64,000 bases of DNA from an uncultured Methylophaga sp. (GCF_947259025.1 NZ_CAMYKO010000004.1:1-64000), one strand, 5' to 3'. Positions 45,647-55,803 are shown, counted from the stretch's first letter. The notes: generated by a model from the letters alone, not told the origin. A program made the numbers and translations.

Positions 45647-46917
45647 ACCAGCTCCCTGGCTGCTGCCAGTAAGGCCAGCCGGGCAATGACGCCGTAAGCA
45701 TAAAAACGGTTAGGCTCAGAGTCCGGTTTATCTTGCTGATCCGGCGTAATACAGGACTGGGCAAAAGCCAGTGGTTCAAAATGCATACCCGGTGCATTGA
45801 GGTTTTCGTTGACACCACGGCCGGTATGCACCCGGTAAAAACCGCCGATCACAAAGTGATCCATCATATAAATCACCGGTTCGGCCACCGCTTCTTCCTC
45901 GCCCAGCGTTTCAAAGGTATACACCCCTTCCTGCACCAGTACGTTATCCACCACCAGCCCGTCCTTGGCAGAGGACATCTTATTACGCTGCTTGCGGTTG
46001 AGATTCATGATTTCATCGACACTCTTCACCGTCATGATCCCCATGCCATAGGTGCCGGAATCAGCTTTGACCACGACAAACGGTTCGCGGTCAATATTGT
46101 ACTCACGGTATTTGCTGCGGATTGACATCAGCAGGTTATCAACGTTTCTGGCCAGACATTCCAGGCCGGCTCTTTCCTTGAAGTTGACCTCGCCACACTG
46201 CAAGGTCAGCGGCGAAATCAGCCAGGGATCAATATCAATCTGGCGGGCGAACTCCTTGGCCACATTGTTGTAATGGGTAAAGTGCTGTGACTTCTTACGG
46301 GTTGACCAGCCAGCCTGCAGCGGTGGCATCACTTCCTGCTCCAGCCCTTCCAGGATTTCGGGACGCCCCGCTGATAAGTCGTTATTCAGCAATACCAGAC
46401 AGGGAGAAAAGTCTCCCACCGCGACCCGGTTCCCCTTTCTTACCAGCGGCTCCAGTAGGCATTGCTTGCCCGATGGCAAATCGATAGTCACCGCTTCGGT
46501 GATATCGTCACGCAGGCTACCGATACGCGCCTCCAGGCCGGCTTTCTGGAAAATATCACGCAAGGTTTCCAGACTTTCCAGATAAAACAGGTTGCGAGTA
46601 TGGTTCTCGGCGACAATCAGTACCCTTTTTGCTGTAGGGCAGGCGCGTTCTACCGCTGCCTGTGCAGCCTGAATCGACAGTGGTATAAAGGCTGGATTGA
46701 GATTATTGAAGCCGGCCGGGAACAGATTGGTATCGACCGGTGCCAGCTTGAAACCGGCATTACGCAGATCGACTGAGGCGTAGAACGGCGCTGGTGTCTG
46801 CAGCCATTGTTCTCGCAGCCAGGTTTCGACCTGGGTCTGTTTTTCCAGCAAATGGGCTTCCAGTTGCAGCAGCGGGCCATTGAGAGCGGTGATCAGGTGG
46901 GGGACGCCAGAGGTCAT
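45643..46917 (-). CDS. gshA: Glutamate-cysteine ligase, TIGR02049 (ferrooxidans) type
   Basis: This enzyme catalyses the first step of glutathione synthesis. The 424-aa product matches the distinct gshA family found in thiobacilli and relatives: SVDLRNAGFKLAPVDTNLFPAGFNNL near the N-terminus, LIVAENHTRNLFYLE, VVKADSGTYGMGIMTVKSVDEI and VIYMMDHFVIGGFYRVHTGRGVNENLN. This family is not homologous in layout to the E. coli GshA. It lies divergently from pilG, with 230 bp between. Confidence 0.92.
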   Translation of the reverse strand: MTSGVPHLITALNGPLLQLEAHLLEKQTQVETWLREQWLQTPAPFYASVDLRNAGFKLAPVDTNLFPAGFNNLNPAFIPLSIQAAQAAVERACPTAKRVLIVAENHTRNLFYLESLETLRDIFQKAGLEARIGSLRDDITEAVTIDLPSGKQCLLEPLVRKGNRVAVGDFSPCLVLLNNDLSAGRPEILEGLEQEVMPPLQAGWSTRKKSQHFTHYNNVAKEFARQIDIDPWLISPLTLQCGEVNFKERAGLECLARNVDNLLMSIRSKYREYNIDREPFVVVKADSGTYGMGIMTVKSVDEIMNLNRKQRNKMSSAKDGLVVDNVLVQEGVYTFETLGEEEAVAEPVIYMMDHFVIGGFYRVHTGRGVNENLNAPGMHFEPLAFAQSCITPDQQDKPDSEPNRFYAYGVIARLALLAAARELV

Positions 46918-47057
46918 AGGGTTATCTCGCTGTTTCGATTGCAGGATGCGGGGTTATGGCCGCATATAGTGTGAGATGGGACACAGTTTCCATATTTCAA
47001 GTGATACATACTCGTTTGTCGATTAAATTCGGGCGGCAAGCAAGGCAGAAAAAGGCC

Positions 47058-47072
47058 TGGCACATCACTAGC
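47058..47072 (+). promoter_or_regulatory. Possible sigma54 (RpoN) promoter for pilG
   Basis: TGGCAC-ATCAC-TAGC has the -24 TGGCAC block and a -12 GC at the correct distance (GG-N10-GC); the only deviation in the -12 part is TAGC for TTGC. It lies 76 bp before the pilG start. No enhancer site was identified, so this is tentative. Confidence 0.4.
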
Positions 47073-47147
47073 CTGCAGACAAAAAATGGGTTATCTTCGT
47101 TCGACAGGATTGTTTTAAATGACGACTTTATCAGGTACAGCATAACC

Positions 47148-47558
47148 GTGAGTGAGAACCAATCTGAATTTTCAGGCCTGAAGGTCATGGTAATTGATGA
47201 CAGCAATACCATTCGTCGTACTGCCGAAACTTTGCTCAGCAAAGCCGGTTGCGAAGTACTAACTGCTGACAATGGGTTTGAAGCGCTACCGGTTATCAGT
47301 TCTCATCGTCCGGATATCCTGTTTATTGACATTATGATGCCACGGCTGGATGGATACCAGACCTGCGCGTTGGTGAAAAACAACCCCAGATTCAGTGACA
47401 TCCCAATTATTATGCTCTCCAGCAAGGATGGCTTGTTTGACCGCGCCAAAGGCCGTGTGGTTGGCGCTGAGCAATACCTGACCAAACCCTTTACCAGAGA
47501 CGATCTTCTCGGTGCCATCCGCCAATATTTGCTGGAAAACAACCAGGACGCTGATTAG
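47148..47558 (+). CDS. pilG: Twitching motility response regulator PilG
   Basis: PilG is a single REC-domain output protein of the Pil-Chp system, linked to type IV pilus extension. The 136-aa product has phosphorylation residues in VIDDSNTIRR, the Asp in LFIDIMMPRLDGYQTCALVKNN, and K in YLTKPF, all typical of PilG. I start at the GTG at 47148, giving MSENQSEFSGLKVMVIDD; the preceding in-frame sequence does not look coding. pilH follows 3 bp later. Confidence 0.93.
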   Translation: MSENQSEFSGLKVMVIDDSNTIRRTAETLLSKAGCEVLTADNGFEALPVISSHRPDILFIDIMMPRLDGYQTCALVKNNPRFSDIPIIMLSSKDGLFDRAKGRVVGAEQYLTKPFTRDDLLGAIRQYLLENNQDAD

Positions 47559-47561
47559 CTT

Positions 47562-47936
47562 ATGGCACTGATTCTGATTGCTGATGACTCACCGACCGAA
47601 GTCTACGTTTTGCAAAAAATGCTGGAGCAAAACGAACACCAGGTCCTGATTGCCGAGGATGGCGAACAGGCAGTCAATATGACACATCAAAACAAACCCG
47701 ACTTAATCCTGATGGATGTAGTCATGCCCAATCTCAACGGTTTTCAGGCGACCCGCAAACTGTCCAAGGATGCTGAAACCAGTCACATTCCCATCATCAT
47801 TGTCTCCTCCAAAAATCAGGAAACCGACAAGATGTGGGGATTGCGTCAGGGTGCAAAAGGCTATCTGGGCAAGCCGGTTGATGAAGCCAGCCTGCTCAGT
47901 CAGATTAATGAACTATTGGGAAGTCAACATGGCTGA
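47562..47936 (+). CDS. pilH: Twitching motility response regulator PilH
   Basis: PilH is the second REC-domain protein of Pil-Chp, linked to pilus retraction or phosphate flow. The 124-aa product has LIADDSPTEVYVLQKMLE, Asp in LILMDVVMPNLNGFQATRKL, SSKNQETDKMWGLRQGAKGYLGKPV. It overlaps pilI by 8 bp. Confidence 0.93.
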   Translation: MALILIADDSPTEVYVLQKMLEQNEHQVLIAEDGEQAVNMTHQNKPDLILMDVVMPNLNGFQATRKLSKDAETSHIPIIIVSSKNQETDKMWGLRQGAKGYLGKPVDEASLLSQINELLGSQHG

Positions 47937-48471
47937 ATTGCAGACGCCCGAGGACATCATCGCACTGTTGCAGGACATGGAACGCCGCAGCAAACAACAG
48001 GCGGCCGGGCTGAGTCAGCAGGAACAAGCCGGAGACAGTTGGACTGCTATCGGCTTTCGCATCGGCAAGCAGCATTTTGTTATTCCCCTCAGCCATTCCC
48101 GCGAGGTTTTTCCGCTTCCCGAGCAGGTGACACCGGTGCCCAAATCACAGCACTGGGTTTACGGAATCGTTAATCTGCGCGGCGAACTGTTACCGGTGTT
48201 CGATCTCAGCCTGTTTCTGGCCGGAGAGCCCGCCAATGTCACCAAGCGCAGTCGCATTATCGTTATCAATGACAGTGATATCAGTTCCGGTGTTCTGGTC
48301 GATGAGGTGTTTGGCCTCAAACATTTCCAGCGTGCACCGGAGCCTATCGCAGAACAACTTGAGCTCAAACCCTACTTAAGCGGCAGCCTTTATCAGCAGG
48401 ACACGCTCTGGCACGTGTTCAGTTTTGAAAGGCTGATTGCCGATCCCCGTTTTATTAATGCCGCCGCCTAA
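47929..48471 (+). CDS. pilI: CheW-like adaptor PilI
   Basis: PilI couples PilJ to ChpA. The 180-aa CheW-domain protein has the CheW pattern GFRIGKQHFVIPLSHSREVFPLPE, VYGIVNLRGELLPVFDLSLFL and RIIVINDSDISSGVLVDEVFGLKHF. The ATG at 47929 lies within the end of pilH (8-bp overlap), indicating coupling. Confidence 0.9.
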   Translation: MAELQTPEDIIALLQDMERRSKQQAAGLSQQEQAGDSWTAIGFRIGKQHFVIPLSHSREVFPLPEQVTPVPKSQHWVYGIVNLRGELLPVFDLSLFLAGEPANVTKRSRIIVINDSDISSGVLVDEVFGLKHFQRAPEPIAEQLELKPYLSGSLYQQDTLWHVFSFERLIADPRFINAAA

Positions 48472-48495
48472 CAAATCGATATCAGGACAAGGTTT

Positions 48496-49761
48496 ATGAA
48501 ATCCACCAGCAAGCTTTTTTTATCTTCCCTGATGAGCAGAAAAAACTGGCTCAATCTATTCCTCGTGATCCTGTTTTCAGTGGCAACGCTGGCCGGCCTG
48601 TGGCTGATAGTCAGCGGCCAGTATCAGAGCCTATATAACAATCTGTTACACATCGGTGCCGGCGTGGCGGTCGGTTTTATTCTGACATTGGTGTTTGCGG
48701 TCAGGCTCAGCTTCCCAACCATGAATGCTCTCAAGGCATCGATGGATGACATGGAATTACAAAATCGTCATAACCAGGATGCGATCCTGCGCCTGCTGGA
48801 TGAAATGGGCGACTTGGCCGACGGTGACCTTACGGTCAGCGCCACCGTCACCGAAGACATCACCGGAGCCATCGCCGATTCGGTCAACTACACCATTGAC
48901 GCCCTGCGCAGCCTGGTCGAGCAAATCAACTCCACCACCCTGCAGGTCTCATCGGCAGCGCAGGAAACCCAGGCCACCGCCTTGCACCTGACCGATGCCA
49001 GTGAGCACCAGGCACAGCAAATCACCGAAGTCAGTAGCGCGATTACCCAGATGGCTGGTTCCATCGAGCAAGTATCAGAAAATGCCAGTCAGTCGTCTGA
49101 GGTAGCCCGGCAATCGGTATCACTGGCGGTTCAGGGTAACGGCGCGGTGAAAAAAGCGATTCATGGTATGGACACCATCCGTGAACAAATCCAGGAAACA
49201 TCCAAACGGATCAAACGCCTGGGTGAAAGCTCACAGCAAATCGGCGATATCGTGGAACTGATCAACGACATCGCCGAGCAGACTAATATCCTGTCACTCA
49301 ACGCGGCCATCCAGGCGGCAATGGCTGGTGAAGCCGGTCGCGGCTTTGCTGTGGTCGCCGATGAGGTGCAACGTCTGGCTGAACGCTCCAGTAACGCCAC
49401 CCGCCAGATCGATGCGCTGGTAAAAACCATCCAGAGTGATACCAGTGAAGCCATTGCTTCAATGGAACAGAGCACCACCGAGGTGGTTAGCGGGGCCAAA
49501 CTGTCCCAGGACGCCGGCGCCTCACTGGAACAGATTGAATCGGTGTCACAGCAACTAGCCGAACTCATCAACAACATTTCTGCCAATGCCAAGCAACAGG
49601 CGACAGCAGCGGTCAGCACTTCGGAGAACATGAACGTTATTCAGGAAATCACCATGCAGACCTCGACCGGCACCAATGAGAGTGCCGCAGCTATCGGCCG
49701 GCTGCTGGATTTGACTAATGAACTGCGTAAGTCGGTTTCCGGCTTCAAACTGCCACAGTAA
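48496..49761 (+). CDS. pilJ: Methyl-accepting chemotaxis protein PilJ, lacking a periplasmic sensor domain
   Basis: The 421-aa receptor has two transmembrane helices (about 18-39 and 50-71) joined by a loop of only about ten residues, a short HAMP-like segment ([38 protein letters not shown]), then the signalling domain with its hairpin tip ([45 protein letters not shown]). P. aeruginosa PilJ is about 680 aa with two sensory PilJ domains. Here that region is absent, so ligand sensing must occur elsewhere. The gene lies between pilI (24 bp) and chpA (27 bp). Confidence 0.92.
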   Translation: MKSTSKLFLSSLMSRKNWLNLFLVILFSVATLAGLWLIVSGQYQSLYNNLLHIGAGVAVGFILTLVFAVRLSFPTMNALKASMDDMELQNRHNQDAILRLLDEMGDLADGDLTVSATVTEDITGAIADSVNYTIDALRSLVEQINSTTLQVSSAAQETQATALHLTDASEHQAQQITEVSSAITQMAGSIEQVSENASQSSEVARQSVSLAVQGNGAVKKAIHGMDTIREQIQETSKRIKRLGESSQQIGDIVELINDIAEQTNILSLNAAIQAAMAGEAGRGFAVVADEVQRLAERSSNATRQIDALVKTIQSDTSEAIASMEQSTTEVVSGAKLSQDAGASLEQIESVSQQLAELINNISANAKQQATAAVSTSENMNVIQEITMQTSTGTNESAAAIGRLLDLTNELRKSVSGFKLPQ

Positions 49762-49788
49762 ACAGACAGGCGAGAGCGGACAGCGAAA

Positions 49789-52700
49789 ATGGCACAATTT
49801 ATCAAGGGCAACTATAACGCTTTGATGTGGCTGCAGGAGGAACTGCAGCAGTCACTGGCACATGCTCTTTACGCCATGAACAGCTACATCGACGGCGATA
49901 CCGATAGTGCTAAATCGTTGTCCGACTGTATCGGTGCGCTGTATCAGGTCAAAGGCACACTCGATATGGTCAATATGAGTGGTGCCGCCATGCTCGCTGA
50001 TGAAATGCAGCAAACCGCAATTGCCCTGCGTGACCACCGTACTGCTGATAAGGAGCAGGCTCAGGATGCACTGGTCCGGGCTCTGCTGTTACTGCCCAAT
50101 TATCTGAAGCTACTGAGCAATGACTTTCAGGACCATCCGCTGTCCTTACTCGATAGTTTCAATGAATTGCGTCATACCCGCGGCGCTGAAAAGCTGACCG
50201 AACAGGCATTGTTCAACCCCATACTCAGTGTGGCATTACCTGATAGCATCGCCCCCAACCCGCTTCGCAAACCGCCCGCGATCGCCATTGAACGCAACAA
50301 GCTGGGTCATGCCTTCCAGGTTATGCTACTCAACTGGTTAAGACAGCAGGATCAGGAAAGTCTGCGCAAAATGCGTGGCGTTACCCATTATCTGCGATTA
50401 GCGAGCCTGGAAGAAAAAACCACCCTGCTCTGGTGGGCAGCGGAAACGATGTTGGAAGCCCTGGAACAGGACGGCCTCGAAACCAGCGCGGAATGCAAAC
50501 AACTGCTCGGCAAACTGGTCGCCCCCATCAAAACCCAGAGCGAACAAAGCGAAGCGGTGTTGCTGGAAACCCTGCCGACCGAACTGATTCACAAACTGTT
50601 GTTACAGGTGGCCCGGGCGCAGAGCAGTGGCCCGCTGGTGACACTGCTGAAAGCCACCTTCAACCTGCATTTCCTCGATCACAAGCAGAAAATCTACGGC
50701 ATGAGCGACAATGCGCTGGGCGACGCGCATTTGGCTCTGCTGGAACAACTGGAAGACCTGAAATCCAGGCTCGATCGCTACAATCCGGATCAGGATCTGG
50801 ATGCAGCCACCATCAGCGAGATCACCCAGCAGTTGCAGAGTATGACCGATACACTGGCACTACTGACCGAATACGAAGCCAGCAACCTGTTGCAACTGCA
50901 GGCTGAAAAACTGCAGGCCCTGAACGAAGATAACCAGCGTCCTGATGAAGACGCATTGACTGAACTGGCCGATGTGTTGCTGCAGGTAGAAAAATTCCTG
51001 CAAACATCAACCCAGGCCAGTGTCAATGACCAATTACGTCATACCGTGATGTCGGAATGTCTGCTGGAAATGGCGAATATCAAGGAAACCCTGACTTTGA
51101 TGAGTCAGGCTCAGCGCCATCCCGATCAGCTAGGTGAAACTGAAAGACAACTCGGTTTGATCGCCGGCAGCATGGAAATGCTCAACTACCCGGACTGTGC
51201 CGACATTCTGCGCCAGACAGTCAGCAAAATCAGCGAGCACAACGATAGCCATGAAGCGTTCAGTCCGGCCCAGCTCAATTATCTGGCCGATATTCTCGCC
51301 TGCTGCGACATATACATGGAAGGCATCAGCCAACATGGCCACGCTGAACCCGGCTTTCTGGCCGATGCCCGAGACAAGCTGGCCTACTACGACCAAGCTG
51401 ATGAGTATGCCGACGACAGCGAACAGACGCCTTCAGAATCAGGGGAAACTGTTCAGGATCCGGCATTAGCGGAACTGGACTCTCTACTCAACGGTGATAA
51501 TGAGCAGTTATTATTTGATGCTGAACCGGCCAATCTGAGCATCGATGAACAAGCAACAAAGGCTGGCAATCATAGCGCTGAGACAGCATTAAGCAGCCCG
51601 GAAAGCGCTGGTTCCGTCGCCGATATCATTGCAAATCGCGATCAATGGCAGTTTGCTGAAGGCATTGATGCGGAAATCGCCGATGTCTTCATCGAAGAAG
51701 CCCAAGAAGTGCTGGGCGAGTTGGATAGCTTGATGCCGCAGTGGCTCAATCATAATAATGAGGCGGCATTAACAGATATCCGCCGTCACTTTCATACGCT
51801 GAAAGGCAGTGGCCGTATGGCCGGGGCGACGGTGCTGGCGGAGCTGGCCTGGGGCGTGGAAAAGGTGCTCAACCATGTGCTTGATGGCACCCGTCCGGAG
51901 ACCGAGCAGGTTCAGCAACTGACTGCCGAATCTCACCAGCTTATTCCCGAGTTGCTGGCCCGTTTCACCCGCGCTGATAACAGTAGCACCGCCCGCGTCG
52001 ATGCCTTACATGAGTTGAAACAGGCCTGCCTGTCGGCAAGCGCAGATGACAGTGCCGCAGCAGATCTGACCCTGTCTTTCGCTGAGACGGATGACGCTGA
52101 TATCAGTGAGACCGCATCTCCTGAAGCCGACAATGCAGCATCGGTGCTTGAATTTGATCCGGCTGACTATCAGCCAGCCTCAGATAACAGTACCTCACAA
52201 ACTTTCGAGGCCAGCGACTTTACAGTCGAGACTGCGCTACTGACCGGCGTTGAACGTTATCTTCGCCGTCAACAGAATACAGCGGTTCTGTCGCAGACTG
52301 ATGAGCAGCCCGCGGCGCTGACCGGGGTTGAGCAATACATCCGCAGCCAGCGCGAAGCGGCGCCAGTCACTGACACCGCTGCCCCCTCCCTGACCGGCGT
52401 TGAACGCTACCTGCGACAGCAGGCAGACGAGACTAGCGTGTCGCGCTACATTCGCCAACAATCATCAATCGCAGAGCCGGAAGCTGACTTAATTGCCAGT
52501 CCTGCAGTGCCACACCAGGCCCTGACTTCGGTTGATCGCTACCTGATTGAACAGGCCAGACAACAACGACCTCTCACCGGGGTAGCACGCTACCTGGCCG
52601 AGCATGACGCCCATACCGAAGCCGATGATGTGGCCGCCGAGGAAGATGACGAACTGCTGCAAATCTTTGCCAGCGAAGCTTCGCAGCATATCGAGCAACT

Positions 52701-55700
52701 CAAACAGGGACTGGATGATATTGCGTTCTCCCGTCAGTTGAATAAAGCCATGTTGCGCGCTATCCACTCACTGAAGGGCTGCGCCAATATTGCCGGTATC
52801 ACGCCAATGGGACTGATCGCCACTGATCTCGATACCGCTATGAAGCAGCTCTACGCCAGCGACAGCGTACTTGATAACACGCAGATGCAGCAGCTTAATT
52901 TGTGCGTGGGTGGTCTGGAACAAATCCTGGCCAGCGTGACCGGTGACGTCAATGAGCCCGATATGCTGGCCTTATCAGCTGCGGTTAGCAGCCTGCAGAG
53001 TGAGATTGATAGTGACAGCGGCACAGTCGTTATCGACCCTGAGTTTCTGGTCGTCTTTCTTGAAGAAACCGATGAATTACTCGACCGTTATACAAATCAG
53101 CTGAATCTCTGGCGTCAACAGCCCGGTGACAATGACAACCTGCAGGCCCTGACCCACACGCTATACGATCTGGAACAGGCTGCCAGTCAGGCCCAGCAAC
53201 AGCAGATTGCCCGCGTTTATGCGGCCCTGTCGCGGCTTATCCAGCAGCGCCAACCGGACACGCCCGGCCTGGAATCCTTACTTGAACAAGGTTACGAACA
53301 GCTCAACCAGCACATCGAAAACCTGCTGCAGAACAAACCGCACACCGCCGAATTTGATTTTGCCGATCGGGTCGATAACTATCTTGCCAGCCAGACTGCC
53401 CCACCTGTTCAGCACGAGCCCGTTGCCGCGATAGATGAAACCGAGTTTGCCTTGCCGGCCGATGCCGATCCGGAACTGCTGGAAGCCTTCAGTGAAGAAG
53501 CGGCGGAGCTGCTGACCTCCAGTGGTCAGTCGATTAAAGCCTGGCAGCAGGATACTGACAACAGCAAGGAACCGCTGCAGCTACAGCGAGACTTGCACAC
53601 ACTCAAAGGCGGGGCACGCCTGACCGGCATCACGCCGATGGCCGATCTCACGCATCAGCTGGAAACCCTGGTGCTGGCAGTCTGCGACCAGCAACAAGCT
53701 GCTGACGAAGACTTTTTCGACTTGATGCAGCGCTGTCAGGATAAGCTTAGCGAGATGCAGGAGCAATTGGCCGATAATCAGTCGATTCAAACGGCCTTAT
53801 CACTGATCGAAGAAATTGCTCAGCGCACCAATGGCCAGGATCTGGATATCGACAACCGGCCCCTGCCTGAACCAGAAATCACTCAGCCAAGCGTCACCGA
53901 AACGCTGGCCAAGGCAGTGGCATCGGAAACAGCTGCAGTCAAGCCCTCCCCACATGTTGAGCAGGTGCGGGTACGGGCAGAACTGCTGGATTACCTGACC
54001 AATTTCGCGGGTGAAGTCAGCATTGCCCGTGACCGCGTTACCCAGCAACATACCGCGCTGCGTCAGCAACTGCAGGAAATGGAAGAAACCGTGAGCCGCC
54101 TGCATGGCCAACTGCGTAAACTGGAAATAGAAACCGAAACCCAGATCCTGTTTCGTTATGAGGATGAACGGCTGAAACAGGACTCAGACTTTGATCCGCT
54201 TGAGCTGGACCGTTTTTCGATGATTCAGCAATTATCGCGTGGCCTCACCGAGAGTGTGATTGACCTCAATGACATCAGTCAGTCAATGAATACGCTGGTC
54301 AAGGAAACTGACACCATTTTGCTGCAACAATCCCGGATTAACACCGACCTGCAGGAAGGCTTAATGGCCACCCGCCTGTTGCCGTTCAGCGGGGTGACGC
54401 CGCGACTGGAACGTATCGTCAGGCAGACCGCGACGGAACTTGAGAAAAAAGCCAGCCTGAGCATACAGGGCGCTGAACTGGAGCTGGATCGAACCATTCT
54501 CGATCGCCTGGTGCCGCCGCTGGAGCACTTGCTGCGTAACGCTATCGCTCATGGCATTGAAGCGCCGGGCGAACGGCTGGCCAACGGCAAAAATGAACAA
54601 GGTCAGTTGCAGCTGCAGATTGAACGCCAGGGTTCAGAAATGGTGCTGACCCTCAGTGATGATGGCCGTGGTATTGATATCGACAAGGTCAAACAAAAAG
54701 CCCTGTCGCTGAACCTGGTATCAGCCGATAACATGCCGGGTGAAGAGGAACTGATTCAGTTGATCCTCAGCTCCGGCTTCAGCACTGCTGACAATATTTC
54801 ACAGCTCTCAGGTCGCGGTGTCGGCATGGACGTGGTCAGCAACGAAATCCGAAGCCTCAAAGGCAGGCTCAGCATTCATTCCGACGCCGGACAGGGCACT
54901 CATTTCACTATTCGCCTGCCATTGACCTTGTCGGTGGTCCAGTCTTTGTTGGTACGGGTACAGGAAGAACAATATGCGGTACCGCTGGGCAGTATCAACG
55001 CCGGCGAACGTATCAGTGTTCGCGATATCAAGCTGCTGCTGGGCACGCACAACCCGCACTACGTATTTAATGGCGAAAAATACGACTTTATGCCGCTGGC
55101 TTCACTGATGGGTAAACCGCTGACCCTGCCGGATAACCTCAAACAGCAACTGCCCTTGTTGTTGTTCCGTTCCGGTGAGATGCGGGTAGCGTTACTGGTG
55201 GATGACATCATCAGTAACCGCGAGATTGTCATCAAATCCGTGGGCCGTCAGTTGGGCACTATCACCGCTATCAATGGGGCCACCATCCTCGGTGATGGCC
55301 GGGTGGTATTTATTCTGGATATTCCGACGCTGATTGAAACCAGCCGCGATATTCGCTTCGACAGTCCGGATGCCGCGCAATTGGATGTCGATCTCAACCA
55401 GGTTCGGGAAAAATCCGCCACCGCCATGGTCGTCGATGACTCGATTACCATGCGTAAAGCTTCTGGCAACTTGCTCAAGCGGCTGGGTTTTGAGGTGATG
55501 ACCGCACGTGACGGTGTCGACGCCCTGTCACAACTGCATGAGCAAAAGCCGGATATCATTTTGCTGGACGTAGAAATGCCACGCATGGACGGCTTTGAGT
55601 TCGCCTCAATTGTGCGCAATGACGATAACTTCCAGCATTTACCCATCATCATGATTACCTCCCGCACCGGCCAGAAACATCGGGAGCGCGCACTGGAGAT

Positions 55701-55803
55701 CGGTGTTAACGCCTATCTGGGTAAACCCTATCAGGAACAGGAACTGGTCAGTGAAATGCAAAAGCTGTTGGGCCAGCAAGCCTTTCCGGTTCAGCCAGCC
55801 TAA
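49789..55803 (+). CDS. chpA: Hybrid chemotaxis kinase ChpA (PilL), with several HPt domains, CheA core and REC domain
   Basis: The 2,004-aa kinase of the Pil-Chp pathway contains several HPt-like modules. Canonical histidines are H669 (HTLKGSGRMAGA), H993 (HSLKGCANIAGI) and H1270 (HTLKGGARLTGI). Two degenerate copies have Y52 (LYQVKGTLDM) and H1123 without the LKG context (HTLYDLEQAA). The CheA core follows: a dimerisation/P3-like helix (about 1395), an ATPase N-box HLLRNAIAHGIEAP (about 1580), DDGRGIDIDK and GRGVGMDVVSNEI, and a CheW-like domain (about 1715-1860). The REC domain ends the protein, with phospho-Asp D1927 (LLDVEMPRMDG). Between the first and later HPt modules are six copies of an LTGVERYLRRQ-type motif (818-939), annotated separately. 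Pilus-linked CheB and CheR homologues are absent from the cluster. Confidence 0.94.
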   Translation: MAQFIKGNYNALMWLQEELQQSLAHALYAMNSYIDGDTDSAKSLSDCIGALYQVKGTLDMVNMSGAAMLADEMQQTAIALRDHRTADKEQAQDALVRALLLLPNYLKLLSNDFQDHPLSLLDSFNELRHTRGAEKLTEQALFNPILSVALPDSIAPNPLRKPPAIAIERNKLGHAFQVMLLNWLRQQDQESLRKMRGVTHYLRLASLEEKTTLLWWAAETMLEALEQDGLETSAECKQLLGKLVAPIKTQSEQSEAVLLETLPTELIHKLLLQVARAQSSGPLVTLLKATFNLHFLDHKQKIYGMSDNALGDAHLALLEQLEDLKSRLDRYNPDQDLDAATISEITQQLQSMTDTLALLTEYEASNLLQLQAEKLQALNEDNQRPDEDALTELADVLLQVEKFLQTSTQASVNDQLRHTVMSECLLEMANIKETLTLMSQAQRHPDQLGETERQLGLIAGSMEMLNYPDCADILRQTVSKISEHNDSHEAFSPAQLNYLADILACCDIYMEGISQHGHAEPGFLADARDKLAYYDQADEYADDSEQTPSESGETVQDPALAELDSLLNGDNEQLLFDAEPANLSIDEQATKAGNHSAETALSSPESAGSVADIIANRDQWQFAEGIDAEIADVFIEEAQEVLGELDSLMPQWLNHNNEAALTDIRRHFHTLKGSGRMAGATVLAELAWGVEKVLNHVLDGTRPETEQVQQLTAESHQLIPELLARFTRADNSSTARVDALHELKQACLSASADDSAAADLTLSFAETDDADISETASPEADNAASVLEFDPADYQPASDNSTSQTFEASDFTVETALLTGVERYLRRQQNTAVLSQTDEQPAALTGVEQYIRSQREAAPVTDTAAPSLTGVERYLRQQADETSVSRYIRQQSSIAEPEADLIASPAVPHQALTSVDRYLIEQARQQRPLTGVARYLAEHDAHTEADDVAAEEDDELLQIFASEASQHIEQLKQGLDDIAFSRQLNKAMLRAIHSLKGCANIAGITPMGLIATDLDTAMKQLYASDSVLDNTQMQQLNLCVGGLEQILASVTGDVNEPDMLALSAAVSSLQSEIDSDSGTVVIDPEFLVVFLEETDELLDRYTNQLNLWRQQPGDNDNLQALTHTLYDLEQAASQAQQQQIARVYAALSRLIQQRQPDTPGLESLLEQGYEQLNQHIENLLQNKPHTAEFDFADRVDNYLASQTAPPVQHEPVAAIDETEFALPADADPELLEAFSEEAAELLTSSGQSIKAWQQDTDNSKEPLQLQRDLHTLKGGARLTGITPMADLTHQLETLVLAVCDQQQAADEDFFDLMQRCQDKLSEMQEQLADNQSIQTALSLIEEIAQRTNGQDLDIDNRPLPEPEITQPSVTETLAKAVASETAAVKPSPHVEQVRVRAELLDYLTNFAGEVSIARDRVTQQHTALRQQLQEMEETVSRLHGQLRKLEIETETQILFRYEDERLKQDSDFDPLELDRFSMIQQLSRGLTESVIDLNDISQSMNTLVKETDTILLQQSRINTDLQEGLMATRLLPFSGVTPRLERIVRQTATELEKKASLSIQGAELELDRTILDRLVPPLEHLLRNAIAHGIEAPGERLANGKNEQGQLQLQIERQGSEMVLTLSDDGRGIDIDKVKQKALSLNLVSADNMPGEEELIQLILSSGFSTADNISQLSGRGVGMDVVSNEIRSLKGRLSIHSDAGQGTHFTIRLPLTLSVVQSLLVRVQEEQYAVPLGSINAGERISVRDIKLLLGTHNPHYVFNGEKYDFMPLASLMGKPLTLPDNLKQQLPLLLFRSGEMRVALLVDDIISNREIVIKSVGRQLGTITAINGATILGDGRVVFILDIPTLIETSRDIRFDSPDAAQLDVDLNQVREKSATAMVVDDSITMRKASGNLLKRLGFEVMTARDGVDALSQLHEQKPDIILLDVEMPRMDGFEFASIVRNDDNFQHLPIIMITSRTGQKHRERALEIGVNAYLGKPYQEQELVSEMQKLLGQQAFPVQPA
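52240..52605 (+). repeat. Six copies of a TGVERYL-type linear motif in ChpA linker
   Basis: Copies start at residues 818 (LTGVERYLRRQ), 844 (LTGVEQYIRSQ), 868 (LTGVERYLRQQ), 882 (TSVSRYIRQQ), 912 (LTSVDRYLIEQ) and 929 (LTGVARYLAEH). Spacing is irregular (14-30 aa) and the intervening sequence is Ala/Pro/Asp-rich. The pattern is T-[GS]-V-x-[RQ]-Y-[LI]-x-x-[QH]. The conserved motif in a disordered linker suggests a short binding site that has been multiplied. The DNA copies are not identical. Confidence 0.75.

Noticed and set aside
46970-46985. Fourth CRP-like site (TGTGA-GATGGG-ACACA) before pilG
   Set aside because: One of the ten fixed positions is wrong and there is no promoter at a fitting distance; not listed as a site.
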